Part shown: positions 1 to 6,009 of the stretch, one piece after another
Position numbering within the stretch: position 1 is the first letter of the stretch
Layout of the letters: each line of letters starts with the position of its first letter
Position numbers and translations under genes: made by a program
Notes under the pieces: model-generated
The model's database searches: none
What the model was told of the DNA's origin: nothing
Seen by the model: the letters and a program-made list of their open reading frames with translations, nothing else
Assembly: GCA_026398575.1 (NCBI GenBank)
Contig: JAPLSP010000032.1
Location: 1-14,158 of the forward strand
Source of the DNA: Candidatus Sumerlaeota bacterium
GTDB lineage: Bacteria; Sumerlaeota; Sumerlaeia; JADFCT01
DNA length: 14,158 nt
Direction: 5' to 3'

Positions 1-57
1 TTGCTGCCGCTTTAGCTACGCCAATCTTGTAGATCATGGAAGCTACAGCGGCAGCAA
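1..57. repeat. Palindrome (REP-like hairpin) at window edge
   Basis: Bases 1-17 and 41-57 are reverse complements at 16 of 17 positions, leaving a 23-base loop. The left arm starts at the first base, so the palindrome may extend out of the window. It lies directly upstream of a RAYT transposase remnant. RAYT enzymes are known to be linked to REP palindromes, so a REP-like role is plausible but inferred. There is no T-run to make it a convincing terminator. Confidence 0.6.
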
Positions 58-64
58 GCAACCG

Positions 65-82
65 CACTCCAAATGCTGGCGC
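65..82 (+). repeat. 18-bp repeat, inverted copy at right window end
   Basis: The sequence CACTCCAAATGCTGGCGC at this site is the exact reverse complement of the last 18 bases of the window (14141-14158). The match stops abruptly at 83 on the inner side. On the outer side the right copy is cut by the window end. It looks like one unit of a dispersed repeat family. Confidence 0.7.
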
Positions 83-123
83 TGTTTCCGAGTGCATTGT
101 TTTCATCCCTTATGCATTAATAC

Positions 124-417
124 GTGATCGTAGTTCCGAGGCAGAGTACTAAAGCTCACACGCAAGGCGCCAAAGACGAGTTGCTGAGTCCCAAACGTCC
201 CTTTCCAGCGCCGGAGCGGGTGGGCGATTGGTCAGCGTGGTTGATGCAAGGTCTGAGCGAGGAAGAGCTGGATCGAATCCGCCAAAACACGCGCACAGGC
301 CGGCCAAGCGGGGAGGAGTCTTTCATAGAAAAACTGGAGCGGCTACTAAAACGCCTCCTGCGCCCCATGAAACGAGGCCCCAAGACAAAGCAAAATGAAG
401 AAAACCAATTATTTTAA
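124..417 (+). pseudogene. C-terminal remnant of a REP-associated tyrosine transposase (RAYT, Y1/IS200-like)
   Basis: This 97-codon frame opens with GTG and has no clear ribosome binding site. Residues about 33-90 match what I know of the C-terminal tail of RAYT-type transposases: VGDWSAWLMQGLSEEELDRI, then the NTRTGRP motif, then a basic stretch ending in KRGPKTK. Family members are roughly 200-240 residues, and the catalytic part (HUH histidine pair and the tyrosine helix) is missing. Upstream in the same frame there are stops at 118-120 and 13-15 and no transposase-like residues, so the gene is a 5'-deleted relic. A palindrome (1-57) and the TGTCCCCG motifs just downstream fit a RAYT/REP setting. 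The family call rests on motif memory; translation of the remnant is doubtful. Confidence 0.7.
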
Positions 418-430
418 TAACTTGTCCCCG
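415..430 (+). repeat. TAATAACTTGTCCCCG motif, inverted near-copy at 4232-4247
   Basis: The motif overlaps the stop codon of the transposase remnant. Its reverse complement with one change (TAATAACCTGTCCCCG) occurs at 4232-4247. A shorter relative, GATGTCCCCGAAATTCC, lies at 463-479. I recall CTGTCCCCG-type motifs near RAYT genes in related genomes, but that is memory only. Confidence 0.5.
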
Positions 431-613
431 TAATTATTTTCCCTTGACGAAAACTTATCATGGATGTCCCCGAAATTCCGAAATTGCAAAGCGACAAAAG
501 AGGCCGAAGACTAAACTTTTTGAATTCAAGATTAAAGGGCTTAGTTAGCGCCATTCAGGTCTGATCCTTTCGGCACTTTCGGCAAGGCTTATGTTTCAAC
601 CTCTGGTGGCAGC
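431..613. other. Spacer upstream of the beta-helix gene
   Basis: No coding signal is visible here. The stretch is more AT-rich than the genes around it. It contains a TTGACG hexamer at 444-449, but no well-spaced -10 box follows, so I do not call a promoter. The start at 614 has only a weak GGTGG purine stretch in front of it (605-609). Confidence 0.5.
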
Positions 614-2323
614 ATGAAAACATTAACGCAGTGGTTCACAGGCCGTGCTTATTCAACGACGCTCTTGATGTGTTGCGTCTTGAGTCTTGTTTCGCCGGGG
701 GCTGAGGAGGGAAGTCCCAGGCCGGCTGTCCTGCCAACGAGCGGCGCGCCTCAATCGGCGCCGCCGCGCGCGGTGTGCACTTTTGAAAGCATCGGCCTGT
801 ATTGGACTCCTGCCGATGGCGCGGAAGACAGGAAGTGCCGCGTTCAGTATCGCATCGCCGGAAGCCAGGCATGGCGTGAAGCTTTGCCGATGTGGTTCGA
901 CAAGCGTATCGGCGAGTATCGCGGCAGCATCGTGCAACTGCGCAGCGGAACCCAGTATGAAGTGCGGCTCGAACTCACGGGCAGCGGAACATCGGCTGAA
1001 TTGAAAGCGACGACGTGGAACGAATCGTTCCCGATTGCCATGACTGTCGAAGTCGGGGACATGAAAGGCAGGACGTTGGTGGTGGATCAATCGGGCGCCG
1101 CCGGCGGCTATGTGCTCTACACGCATCGCGCGGGCGCGCCCACCGCGATGCTCGATGGCGCGGATTCTGTGGATCAGTGCGTGGAAGTGAAAGCTTCGTT
1201 CGTGATTCTGCGTGAACTCACGATCCGCGCGCCGAAGATCCATGGCATCGTGCTTGGCCAGGATTCGCACGACGTAGTCATCGAAGGCTGCGACATCAGC
1301 GGCTGGGGGCGCATCGAAAAGGATGGCTGGGGTGTGGACTACGATTCGGCGGTGTTCTCCAGGTTCCAGCCGTTGAAGCGCGTGATCATCCAGCGCAATC
1401 GCATGCACGATCCCCGCTCGAATGCGAATTGCTGGCAGGAGTTCCGGGAAGGCGGCGAGCGCTACCATCCCAAAGGACCGCAGGCGATCTTCTTCAGCAA
1501 TTCCGAAGGGAACAATGTGCTTCGCTACAACGAATTCACCACGGATGATCGGCATTTCTGCAACGATATCTTCGGGGGCGAGAACAACAAAAGTTTGCGC
1601 GGTTATCCGGGCACGGATTCCGACGTTTACGGCAATCGCGTCGAAGGCTGCTGGGACGATGGTCTGGAGATCGAAGGCGGGGGCTGCAACGTGCGCGTGT
1701 GGGGCAACTACATAGACCGGACGATGGTGAAAATCGCCATCGCGGGAATGTCCGTCGGCCCGGCGTATCTCTTCCGCAATGTCGCCGGAACCAGCCGCTT
1801 CGGGCGCCAGGGATGGGGCGGCGGAACCTTCATCAAGATGGGCCACGCGCCGCTCACGGGCGGTGGCCGCGCTTACATTTTCCACAACACCATCCTGCAA
1901 CCCAAGGGTCCGCCGCAGGCGCCCGATACGATCGGCTGCGACGAAGGCTTCGCTCAAAGCGGCGGCCCCGAATTGCTCGGCGTCGTGTCGCGCAACAACA
2001 TCCTGCACATCCGCAAAGTCGGCGGCAGCTCCATTCGCGACGCATCGAAAGCGCCGGCGCACGACTACGACTATGACTTGTTGTCGGGCAAAGTGGTATC
2101 GGCCGGTTCACCCGAACCGCATGGCATAAAGGGCGTGCCGATCTACGCGCCGAATCGTGTGGCGGGCGACTTTTCGCTTGATCCGGGCAGTCCGGGCTTC
2201 GATGCCGGCGAGGTGATTCCGAACTTCAACGATGGATTCGCGGGCAAAGCTCCCGACGTGGGCGCCTTCGAAGCGGGAGCGCCGCCAATGGAGTTCGGCG
2301 TCAAGGCGTATATGCGTCATTGA
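614..2323 (+). CDS. Secreted FN3-like plus right-handed parallel beta-helix protein
   Basis: This 569-residue protein starts with a Sec-type signal: basic start, hydrophobic core at about residues 15-28, likely cleavage near 30. Residues about 50-135 resemble a fibronectin type III-like domain (VQYRIAGSQAWREAL, then GTQYEVRLEL). From about 150 to 450, short strands recur with Asn/Gly turns (SHDVVIEGCDISGWG, LKRVIIQRNRM, GNNVLRYNEF, DVYGNRVEG, NVRVWGNYI), the pattern of a right-handed beta-helix as in pectate-lyase-like and polysaccharide-lyase folds. The tail SPGFDAGEVIPNFNDGFAGK with a final PDVGAFE is common in such proteins. No catalytic residues can be assigned, so enzyme and glycan-binding roles are both open. 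It lies upstream, in plus orientation, of the isomerase-like gene and points away from the sulfatase cluster's start. The long minus-strand frame over it is a shadow. Confidence 0.85.
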   Translation: MKTLTQWFTGRAYSTTLLMCCVLSLVSPGAEEGSPRPAVLPTSGAPQSAPPRAVCTFESIGLYWTPADGAEDRKCRVQYRIAGSQAWREALPMWFDKRIGEYRGSIVQLRSGTQYEVRLELTGSGTSAELKATTWNESFPIAMTVEVGDMKGRTLVVDQSGAAGGYVLYTHRAGAPTAMLDGADSVDQCVEVKASFVILRELTIRAPKIHGIVLGQDSHDVVIEGCDISGWGRIEKDGWGVDYDSAVFSRFQPLKRVIIQRNRMHDPRSNANCWQEFREGGERYHPKGPQAIFFSNSEGNNVLRYNEFTTDDRHFCNDIFGGENNKSLRGYPGTDSDVYGNRVEGCWDDGLEIEGGGCNVRVWGNYIDRTMVKIAIAGMSVGPAYLFRNVAGTSRFGRQGWGGGTFIKMGHAPLTGGGRAYIFHNTILQPKGPPQAPDTIGCDEGFAQSGGPELLGVVSRNNILHIRKVGGSSIRDASKAPAHDYDYDLLSGKVVSAGSPEPHGIKGVPIYAPNRVAGDFSLDPGSPGFDAGEVIPNFNDGFAGKAPDVGAFEAGAPPMEFGVKAYMRH

Positions 2324-2390
2324 GTGAAGGTCAGGGGTCAGGTGGTTGAGGGGGTTAAGGGGCTAACCGATCCACTTGGAATTTTATTCG

Positions 2391-2419
2391 TTGACGCGAT
2401 TTCAACGCTGCACAATATT
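2391..2419 (+). promoter_or_regulatory. Candidate sigma70-type promoter for the isomerase-like gene
   Basis: TTGACG at 2391-2396 is followed after 17 bases by AATATT at 2414-2419, about 33 bases before the start codon. CACAAT at 2411-2416 is an alternative -10 with poor spacing. The fit is modest and no other evidence supports it. Confidence 0.3.
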
Positions 2420-2436
2420 GCCGCCGTTCGATTGCG

Positions 2437-2442
2437 AAAGGA
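2437..2442 (+). promoter_or_regulatory. Ribosome binding site of the isomerase-like gene
   Basis: AAAGGA lies nine bases before the ATG at 2452 and supports that start, which also places the Tat motif at residues 10-15. Confidence 0.6.
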
Positions 2443-2451
2443 CGAACTCAC

Positions 2452-3492
2452 ATGAGACAAGAAGGAATGCCGGGGCTTTCAAGACGGGGATATCTGGCGG
2501 CGCAGGCGGCGATGCTGGCCGGGCTGGCCGCGCCCGCGGGCGCGCTCTTTGCGGCGGAAGAAAAGTCGGCGCAAGACAAGCCGCGAACGCAGGATGAGAA
2601 AGCGTCAGGTGGCAAGCCTGCAAACGCCACTGCGCCAGGCGACAAGCCGGCAAACGTCCATGCGCCGGGCGATAAGCCGTCGCGGCAGCTGCGGATCGGC
2701 GTTGCCACGCTGGGCTTTGCCGACCGCACGAATGCGGCGCTCGCCAAGGAATTGTCCGCGGCGGGCATCCGCCTCATCCAACTCTTCCTCGCCCAAACCG
2801 ACAGCAAATTCTGGAAGTACAACGGCTACTCGGACGTTTCGAGCCTGACGCCCGCGCGCTGCCGCGAGATCGCCGCGCCCTACCGCGGCGCCGGAATCGA
2901 GATTCACAGCATCGCCGTCTATACGAACCTCATCCATCCCGATGAAGCCGAGCGCAAGGCCGCCCTCGACTACTTCGCCGCGATGATGGACATCGGCGGT
3001 CACATGGGCGTCCGCGCGTTCATCACCGAGGCGGGGCACTACCAGGACCCCAAGGCGCCCGCGCCCCCCATCGCGCTCGAGTTTCAGGACGCCGTCTGGC
3101 CGCGCATGATCGCCACGGCCCGCCAGCTCGCCGCGCTCGCCGGGCAGCGCGACGCCAAAGTTTTGTTCGAGCCGTTCTATCGCGGCTTCCTCGCCAGCGC
3201 CAAGCGGCTGCGCCTCGCCGCCGGTTCGCCGCCGGCGCCGCCGGGGTCAGACCTTGATTCCATTACTTCTAGAAATGTAGCTGTCACAGCCGACTCACGC
3301 ATTACCCAATCCTTTGATCTTCTTCACATTTCCCGGAGGCAGGTAGTTCTGCCCGGTTACGACGCTTTGTCCGGTCTTCTGTTCCAACTCAAGGCGGGCG
3401 CCCTTGGCGATGGCGCCGCCGGACTTGGCGGCATCCTTGTTTTCGTCCATGCCGGTAGCGTTATGTCTTTCGGCGATCTGACGTGTGGATAA
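2452..3492 (+). CDS. Tat-exported sugar isomerase/epimerase-like TIM-barrel protein, C-terminally truncated
   Basis: The 346-residue frame begins with a twin-arginine signal (SRRGYL at residues 10-15, then an Ala/Leu-rich core to about 35). Residues 53-76 form a low-complexity linker with 10-residue repeats (GGKPANATAP, GDKPANVHAP, GDKPS). Residues 79 to about 264 look like the xylose-isomerase-like TIM-barrel family (sugar phosphate isomerase/epimerase): RIGVATLGFA, then AGIEIHSIAVYTNLIHP, FITEAGHYQD, and LFEPFYRG with a likely metal-binding Glu at 240. After residue 264, base 3244, the protein changes to unrelated residues because the frame enters foreign DNA starting GGGGTCAGACCTTGATT. The last barrel strands, normally carrying further Asp, His and Glu ligands, are missing, so activity is unlikely. 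The rest of the frame antisenses a BRO-gene relic. It may be annotated as a gene, but I regard it as broken. Confidence 0.75.
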   Translation: MRQEGMPGLSRRGYLAAQAAMLAGLAAPAGALFAAEEKSAQDKPRTQDEKASGGKPANATAPGDKPANVHAPGDKPSRQLRIGVATLGFADRTNAALAKELSAAGIRLIQLFLAQTDSKFWKYNGYSDVSSLTPARCREIAAPYRGAGIEIHSIAVYTNLIHPDEAERKAALDYFAAMMDIGGHMGVRAFITEAGHYQDPKAPAPPIALEFQDAVWPRMIATARQLAALAGQRDAKVLFEPFYRGFLASAKRLRLAAGSPPAPPGSDLDSITSRNVAVTADSRITQSFDLLHISRRQVVLPGYDALSGLLFQLKAGALGDGAAGLGGILVFVHAGSVMSFGDLTCG

Positions 3493-3644
3493 TTCAGCCA
3501 ACGCAGTGAAAATCTGTTCCACTTTTCGCTGCGCCCATGCTTCTGCCAAAGCTCGCGGGCGCGATCTATTGCCCGAGCCGGGTCGGACATTTCCTGCATG
3601 CGCTCGTAGCCGACTTTGGCAAGCCAGAGCTTGATCGGCTCGGC
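3295..3644 (-). pseudogene. Decayed BRO-family (phage antirepressor-like, Bro-N) gene fragment
   Basis: Two minus-strand frames each hold half of what I recognise as the C-terminal part of BRO/antirepressor-type proteins. From 3644 to about 3522 the frame reads AEPIKLWLAKVGYERMQEMS, then DPARAIDRARELWQKHGRSE. From about 3522 to 3295 a different frame reads IFTALAELSTRQIAERHNAT, then GMDENKDAAKSGGAIAKGAR and a tail with VVTGQNYLPP, ending at TGA 3297-3295. In intact relatives these blocks lie in one frame and are separated by roughly 60 residues (my recollection). So this copy lacks its N-terminal DNA-binding-type domain, has an internal deletion, and is frameshifted near 3522. It sits at the broken 3' end of the isomerase-like gene, in the opposite direction. 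It is not a working gene. Confidence 0.75.
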
Positions 3645-3723
3645 AAGATTTTCATGGCAGGTCCTTGATATTGGCCAATGCTTGTAAGACATACGAAAAA
3701 CTCGAGTACAAAAGGTGAAGTCC

Positions 3724-3732
3724 GAAGCGCCG
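3724..3732 (+). repeat. Left 9-bp direct repeat (target-site-duplication-like)
   Basis: GAAGCGCCG here is repeated exactly at 4103-4111, directly outside the two ends of the inverted-repeat element 3733-4102. This is the arrangement a transposition event leaves. Confidence 0.6.
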
Positions 3733-3756
3733 GGGTGCAATCCAGAATTCCGATGC

Positions 3757-3797
3757 CCGCCGCCACCACCGGGCCTTGTGCCGGTGGAGCGATGATT
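3757..3797 (+). repeat. Palindromic repeat copy a
   Basis: CCACCGG and CCGGTGG arms surround GCCTTGTG, inside a longer unit that starts CCGCCGCCACCACC and ends GAGCGATGATT. The same unit occurs at 3826-3866. Together with its 3' flank it is mirrored by the reverse copy e at 4029-4062. Confidence 0.75.
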
Positions 3798-3825
3798 CTG
3801 CGCTAGAAACGCGTGCCCCTATCAT

Positions 3826-3866
3826 CCGCCGCCACCACCGGGCCTTGTGCCGGTGGAGCGATGATT
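3826..3866 (+). repeat. Palindromic repeat copy b
   Basis: This is identical to copy a over the 41-base unit, with the same 7-bp arms. The following bases differ from copy a and belong to the 61-bp tandem duplication. Confidence 0.75.
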
Positions 3867-3960
3867 ATCTTTGCAGGCTGTGATTTTAGCCTTCAATCAC
3901 GGGCCTTGTGCCGGTGGAGCGATGATTATCTTTGCAGGCTGTGATTTTAGCCTTCAATCA
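3839..3960 (+). repeat. 61-bp perfect tandem duplication
   Basis: Bases 3839-3899 and 3900-3960 are identical. Each unit starts CGGGCCTTGTGCCGGTGGAG and ends TTTTAGCCTTCAATCA. The second unit carries palindrome copy c, whose left arm is degraded because the duplication breakpoint lies inside the palindrome. Confidence 0.9.
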
Positions 3961-3962
3961 TA

Positions 3963-3992
3963 GCTCCACTGGCACAAGGCCCAGTGGTGGCG
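3963..3992 (-). repeat. Palindromic repeat copy d (reverse, covarying)
   Basis: Read on the minus strand, the arms are CCACTGG and CCAGTGG around the same GCCTTGTG loop. Both arms changed relative to copies a and b (C to T and G to A) so that pairing is kept. Confidence 0.75.
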
Positions 3993-4028
3993 ACGAGAGA
4001 AAAGCGGTCATTTCTAGCGCAAAATCAC

Positions 4029-4062
4029 CGCTCCACCGGCACAAGGCCCGGTGGTGGTGGCG
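4029..4062 (-). repeat. Palindromic repeat copy e (reverse)
   Basis: Read on the minus strand this has the same arms and loop as copies a and b. With the preceding TTTCTAGCGC (4011-4020) it mirrors copy a and its flank, forming the inner part of the large inverted repeat. Confidence 0.75.
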
Positions 4063-4102
4063 AATTTCGGCGAATACAGGTCCGGAATTCTGGAGTGCAC
4101 CC

Positions 4103-4111
4103 GAAGCGCCG
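4103..4111 (+). repeat. Right 9-bp direct repeat (target-site-duplication-like)
   Basis: This is an exact copy of 3724-3732, directly adjoining the right terminal repeat of the element. Confidence 0.6.
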
Positions 4112-4340
4112 AATTACAACTGCGAGGTCATGGCATGGTCCCGGCAGATTCCACGCAAACGTTTCCTAATTGGGCCGATTGGATGCGAATGTCAAGAGCT
4201 TTTTCGCGCCAACCTGTCGCAAATTTCATTTCGGGGACAGGTTATTAAATTCACCTCCTTTGTTGTGCGATCATTGGGTTCTTTTCAGTTTCGCGATTCT
4301 CCCCGGCAATTATCCGGCGAATGCCTGGCGATGAGATTCT
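4112..4340. other. Non-coding stretch downstream of sulfatase D
   Basis: I see no supported gene. It contains a hairpin with arms AACCTGTC (4211-4218) and GACAGGTT (4236-4243), and the reverse TAATAACCTGTCCCCG motif at 4232-4247. No strong stem followed by a T-run appears just after the sulfatase D stop on the minus strand, so the transcript end is not obvious. Confidence 0.5.
4232..4247 (-). repeat. Inverted near-copy of the 415-430 motif
   Basis: On the minus strand it reads TAATAACCTGTCCCCG, one base different from 415-430. It marks the right side of the repeat-rich scar between the plus-strand genes and the sulfatase cluster. Confidence 0.5.
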
Positions 4341-5936
4341 TCACTTTCCTTTCTTCGTTTTGGCCGCGTTCATGTGATGCCGAATGACTTTGATATCGTT
4401 CTTCTGCGGCGCGCCGGGCGTGCTGCGGCCGTCGGTGATTACTTTCTCCAGTTGAGCGCTCATCTCTTCCACGCGCTTGGGCTCGGCGGCGGCGAGGTTC
4501 TTCGTTTCGCCGATGTCGGTGTCGAGGTTGTAGAGTTGCGCGTCGGTCTTGGCTGCCGGATCGGCGGCAAGGATGAGTTTCCACGGACCGGAGCGGAAGC
4601 CCGGGACACCGCTGGCGGCGCAGCTGACGGCGTGTTGGCGGATCGGCTTATCTTCACCTTTCAGGAGCGAAACGAAACTGAAACTGTCTTCGCCCGCGTT
4701 GTCAGGAAGTTTGGCGCCGAAAATATCGGCGAGCGTGGCCATGATGTCGGCCTGATGTACGAGCTGGCCGCACACGCTGCCGGGCTTCACCACGCCGGGC
4801 CAGCGGACGATGAAAGGCTCGCGATGGCCGCCCTCATAAACCGACGTCTTGTATCCCCGCAGCGGGCCGCTGGGATAGTGGCCCTGCTTTTCGAGTTCGG
4901 CGGCGCCGGTATAGGCCGCCTTCCCGTTGTCGCCGGTGAAGAGGACCAGCGTGTTGTCCGCCATGCCGCTCTTATCGAGCGCCTCCAGGACACGGCCAAC
5001 GACGGCGTCCGTTTCCATCAGGAAGTCGGCATAGACCCCGAGTCCGCTTTTCCCCTTCCATGCTTCGTTCACCGCCAATGGCTCATGCGGCGAGGTGAGC
5101 GGCATGTAAAGCAGGAAAGGCGCCTTTTGCTCCGCGCAACGCTGGATGCATGCGCACGCCCGGTCGCCGAGCGTGGGCAGGATTGCTTCGAGTTTCCAGT
5201 CCTTCAACGCCGGGCCGGGCAGACTGGCGAGCTGGGGGTTCCTCGTCAACAGGCGGGCCGGCAGGAATTCCGAAGGGATGCCGACGGTGCGGTTGTTCTC
5301 GATGAAGCAATACGGCGGCCAGTTCGGCACGTCGGTCCCAAAGTAGCTGTCGAACCCGCGCGTGGTCGGTCCGCCCGGGATGGGCTTGGAAAAGATCTCG
5401 CGCCAGGCGGCCAGATTTTCCGGCGGGGTGACGCGCGCTTCGTCGTCCTTGCCATCTTTGGGCGGACCTTGCAGGAGTTTGCGTTGGCCGGGTTCGACGG
5501 GCCAGTCCCAGCCGAGATGCCACTTGCCGATGCAGGCGGTTTGATAGCCTTGCTGTTTTGCCAGACTGGCGATGGTGAGCCGGTCGGAGGCGATCAACGG
5601 CTCGCCGAAGACGCCCACGATGCCTTGCTGCAGCCGCGAGCGCCAATGATAGCGCCCGGTCAGCAAGGCATAGCGCGACGGCGAGCAGACGCCGGAGGAC
5701 GAATGCCCGTCGGTGAAGCGCATGCCCTGTTTGGCGAGGCGGTCAATGCAGGGCGTGGGAATTTTCCCACGCTGAGGATTATAGCATTGCACGTCTCCGT
5801 AGCCGATGTCGTCAGCGAGGATGATGATGATGTTGGGCTTGCCAGCGGGCTTCGGGGCATCGGCGGCGTGTAGCGCGGTCAGCGGCGCCAGCAGCAGGAC
5901 GGTGAGGAGGAGGGTGATTGCTGATTGTTGCCTCAT
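4341..5936 (-). CDS. Secreted sulfatase D (formylglycine-dependent, S1-type)
   Basis: This 531-residue protein should hydrolyse sulfate esters outside the cytoplasm. Residues 1-25 are a Sec signal ending LHAADA. The active-site core is complete: NIIIILADDIGYGD with metal-binding Asp42 and Asp43, CSPSR at 84-88 with Cys84 as the residue converted to formylglycine, GKWHLG with Lys138 and His140, SPHEPL with His284, TGDNG with Asp336 and Asn337, and GYKTSVYEGG with Lys363. The C-terminal subdomain (PWKLI, then LYNLDTDIGETKNLA) is typical of arylsulfatase A/N-acetylgalactosamine-6-sulfatase-like members. Its length is normal. The start is set by AAAGGAG seven bases upstream. It follows the amidohydrolase-like gene by 73 bp and is probably the last gene of the transcript. 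Substrate position cannot be read from the sequence; a Cys-type maturase must come from elsewhere in the genome. Confidence 0.93.
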   Translation of the reverse strand: MRQQSAITLLLTVLLLAPLTALHAADAPKPAGKPNIIIILADDIGYGDVQCYNPQRGKIPTPCIDRLAKQGMRFTDGHSSSGVCSPSRYALLTGRYHWRSRLQQGIVGVFGEPLIASDRLTIASLAKQQGYQTACIGKWHLGWDWPVEPGQRKLLQGPPKDGKDDEARVTPPENLAAWREIFSKPIPGGPTTRGFDSYFGTDVPNWPPYCFIENNRTVGIPSEFLPARLLTRNPQLASLPGPALKDWKLEAILPTLGDRACACIQRCAEQKAPFLLYMPLTSPHEPLAVNEAWKGKSGLGVYADFLMETDAVVGRVLEALDKSGMADNTLVLFTGDNGKAAYTGAAELEKQGHYPSGPLRGYKTSVYEGGHREPFIVRWPGVVKPGSVCGQLVHQADIMATLADIFGAKLPDNAGEDSFSFVSLLKGEDKPIRQHAVSCAASGVPGFRSGPWKLILAADPAAKTDAQLYNLDTDIGETKNLAAAEPKRVEEMSAQLEKVITDGRSTPGAPQKNDIKVIRHHMNAAKTKKGK

Positions 5937-5943
5937 ACTCGGG

Positions 5944-5950
5944 CTCCTTT
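5944..5950 (-). promoter_or_regulatory. Ribosome binding site of sulfatase D
   Basis: AAAGGAG on the minus strand lies seven bases before the ATG at 5936 and fixes that start. Confidence 0.7.
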
Positions 5951-6009
5951 ATTATGCAAGCATTGGCTCAATGACTGAAATATCGTAACACTGCCATCCG
6001 TCCGCCGTG

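Larger units (their letters stand above)
3733..4102. mobile_element. MITE-like non-coding element, 370 bp, 20-bp terminal inverted repeats
   Basis: The left end GGGTGCAATCCAGAATTCCG (3733-3752) and the reverse complement of the right end (4083-4102) match at 19 of 20 positions. The 9-base GAAGCGCCG lies immediately outside both ends. The inverted symmetry continues inward: the stretch at about 3757-3811 matches the reverse complement of about 4013-4062 with a few changes and a small length difference. The inside holds five copies of a short palindrome built around GGGCCTTGTGCC, three forward and two reverse, and a 61-bp tandem duplication. No convincing protein is encoded; the small frames crossing it follow the repeats. 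The structure fits a miniature inverted-repeat transposable element needing a transposase in trans. The family is unknown, and a 9-bp duplication is compatible with several insertion sequence groups. Confidence 0.6.

Noticed and set aside
653..2062. 469-residue open frame on the minus strand over the beta-helix gene
   Set aside because: It mirrors the codon pattern of the plus-strand gene, is rich in Arg, Ala and His, and has no family motif or signal.
2353..2368. GGTTA/TAACC hairpin after the beta-helix gene
   Set aside because: Five base pairs without a T-run is too weak for a terminator call.
3757..4062. Repeated units that might suggest a CRISPR array
   Set aside because: The repeats are in both orientations, spacings are irregular, two spacers are part of a tandem duplication, and no cas genes are present.
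3932..4387. 151-residue plus-strand frame crossing the MITE-like element
   Set aside because: Much of it translates the repeats and terminal inverted end, and its last part is antisense to the end of sulfatase D.
4374..5873. 499-residue plus-strand frame over sulfatase D
   Set aside because: It is a shadow of the GC-rich sulfatase codons; the minus strand has a complete catalytic core and a ribosome binding site.
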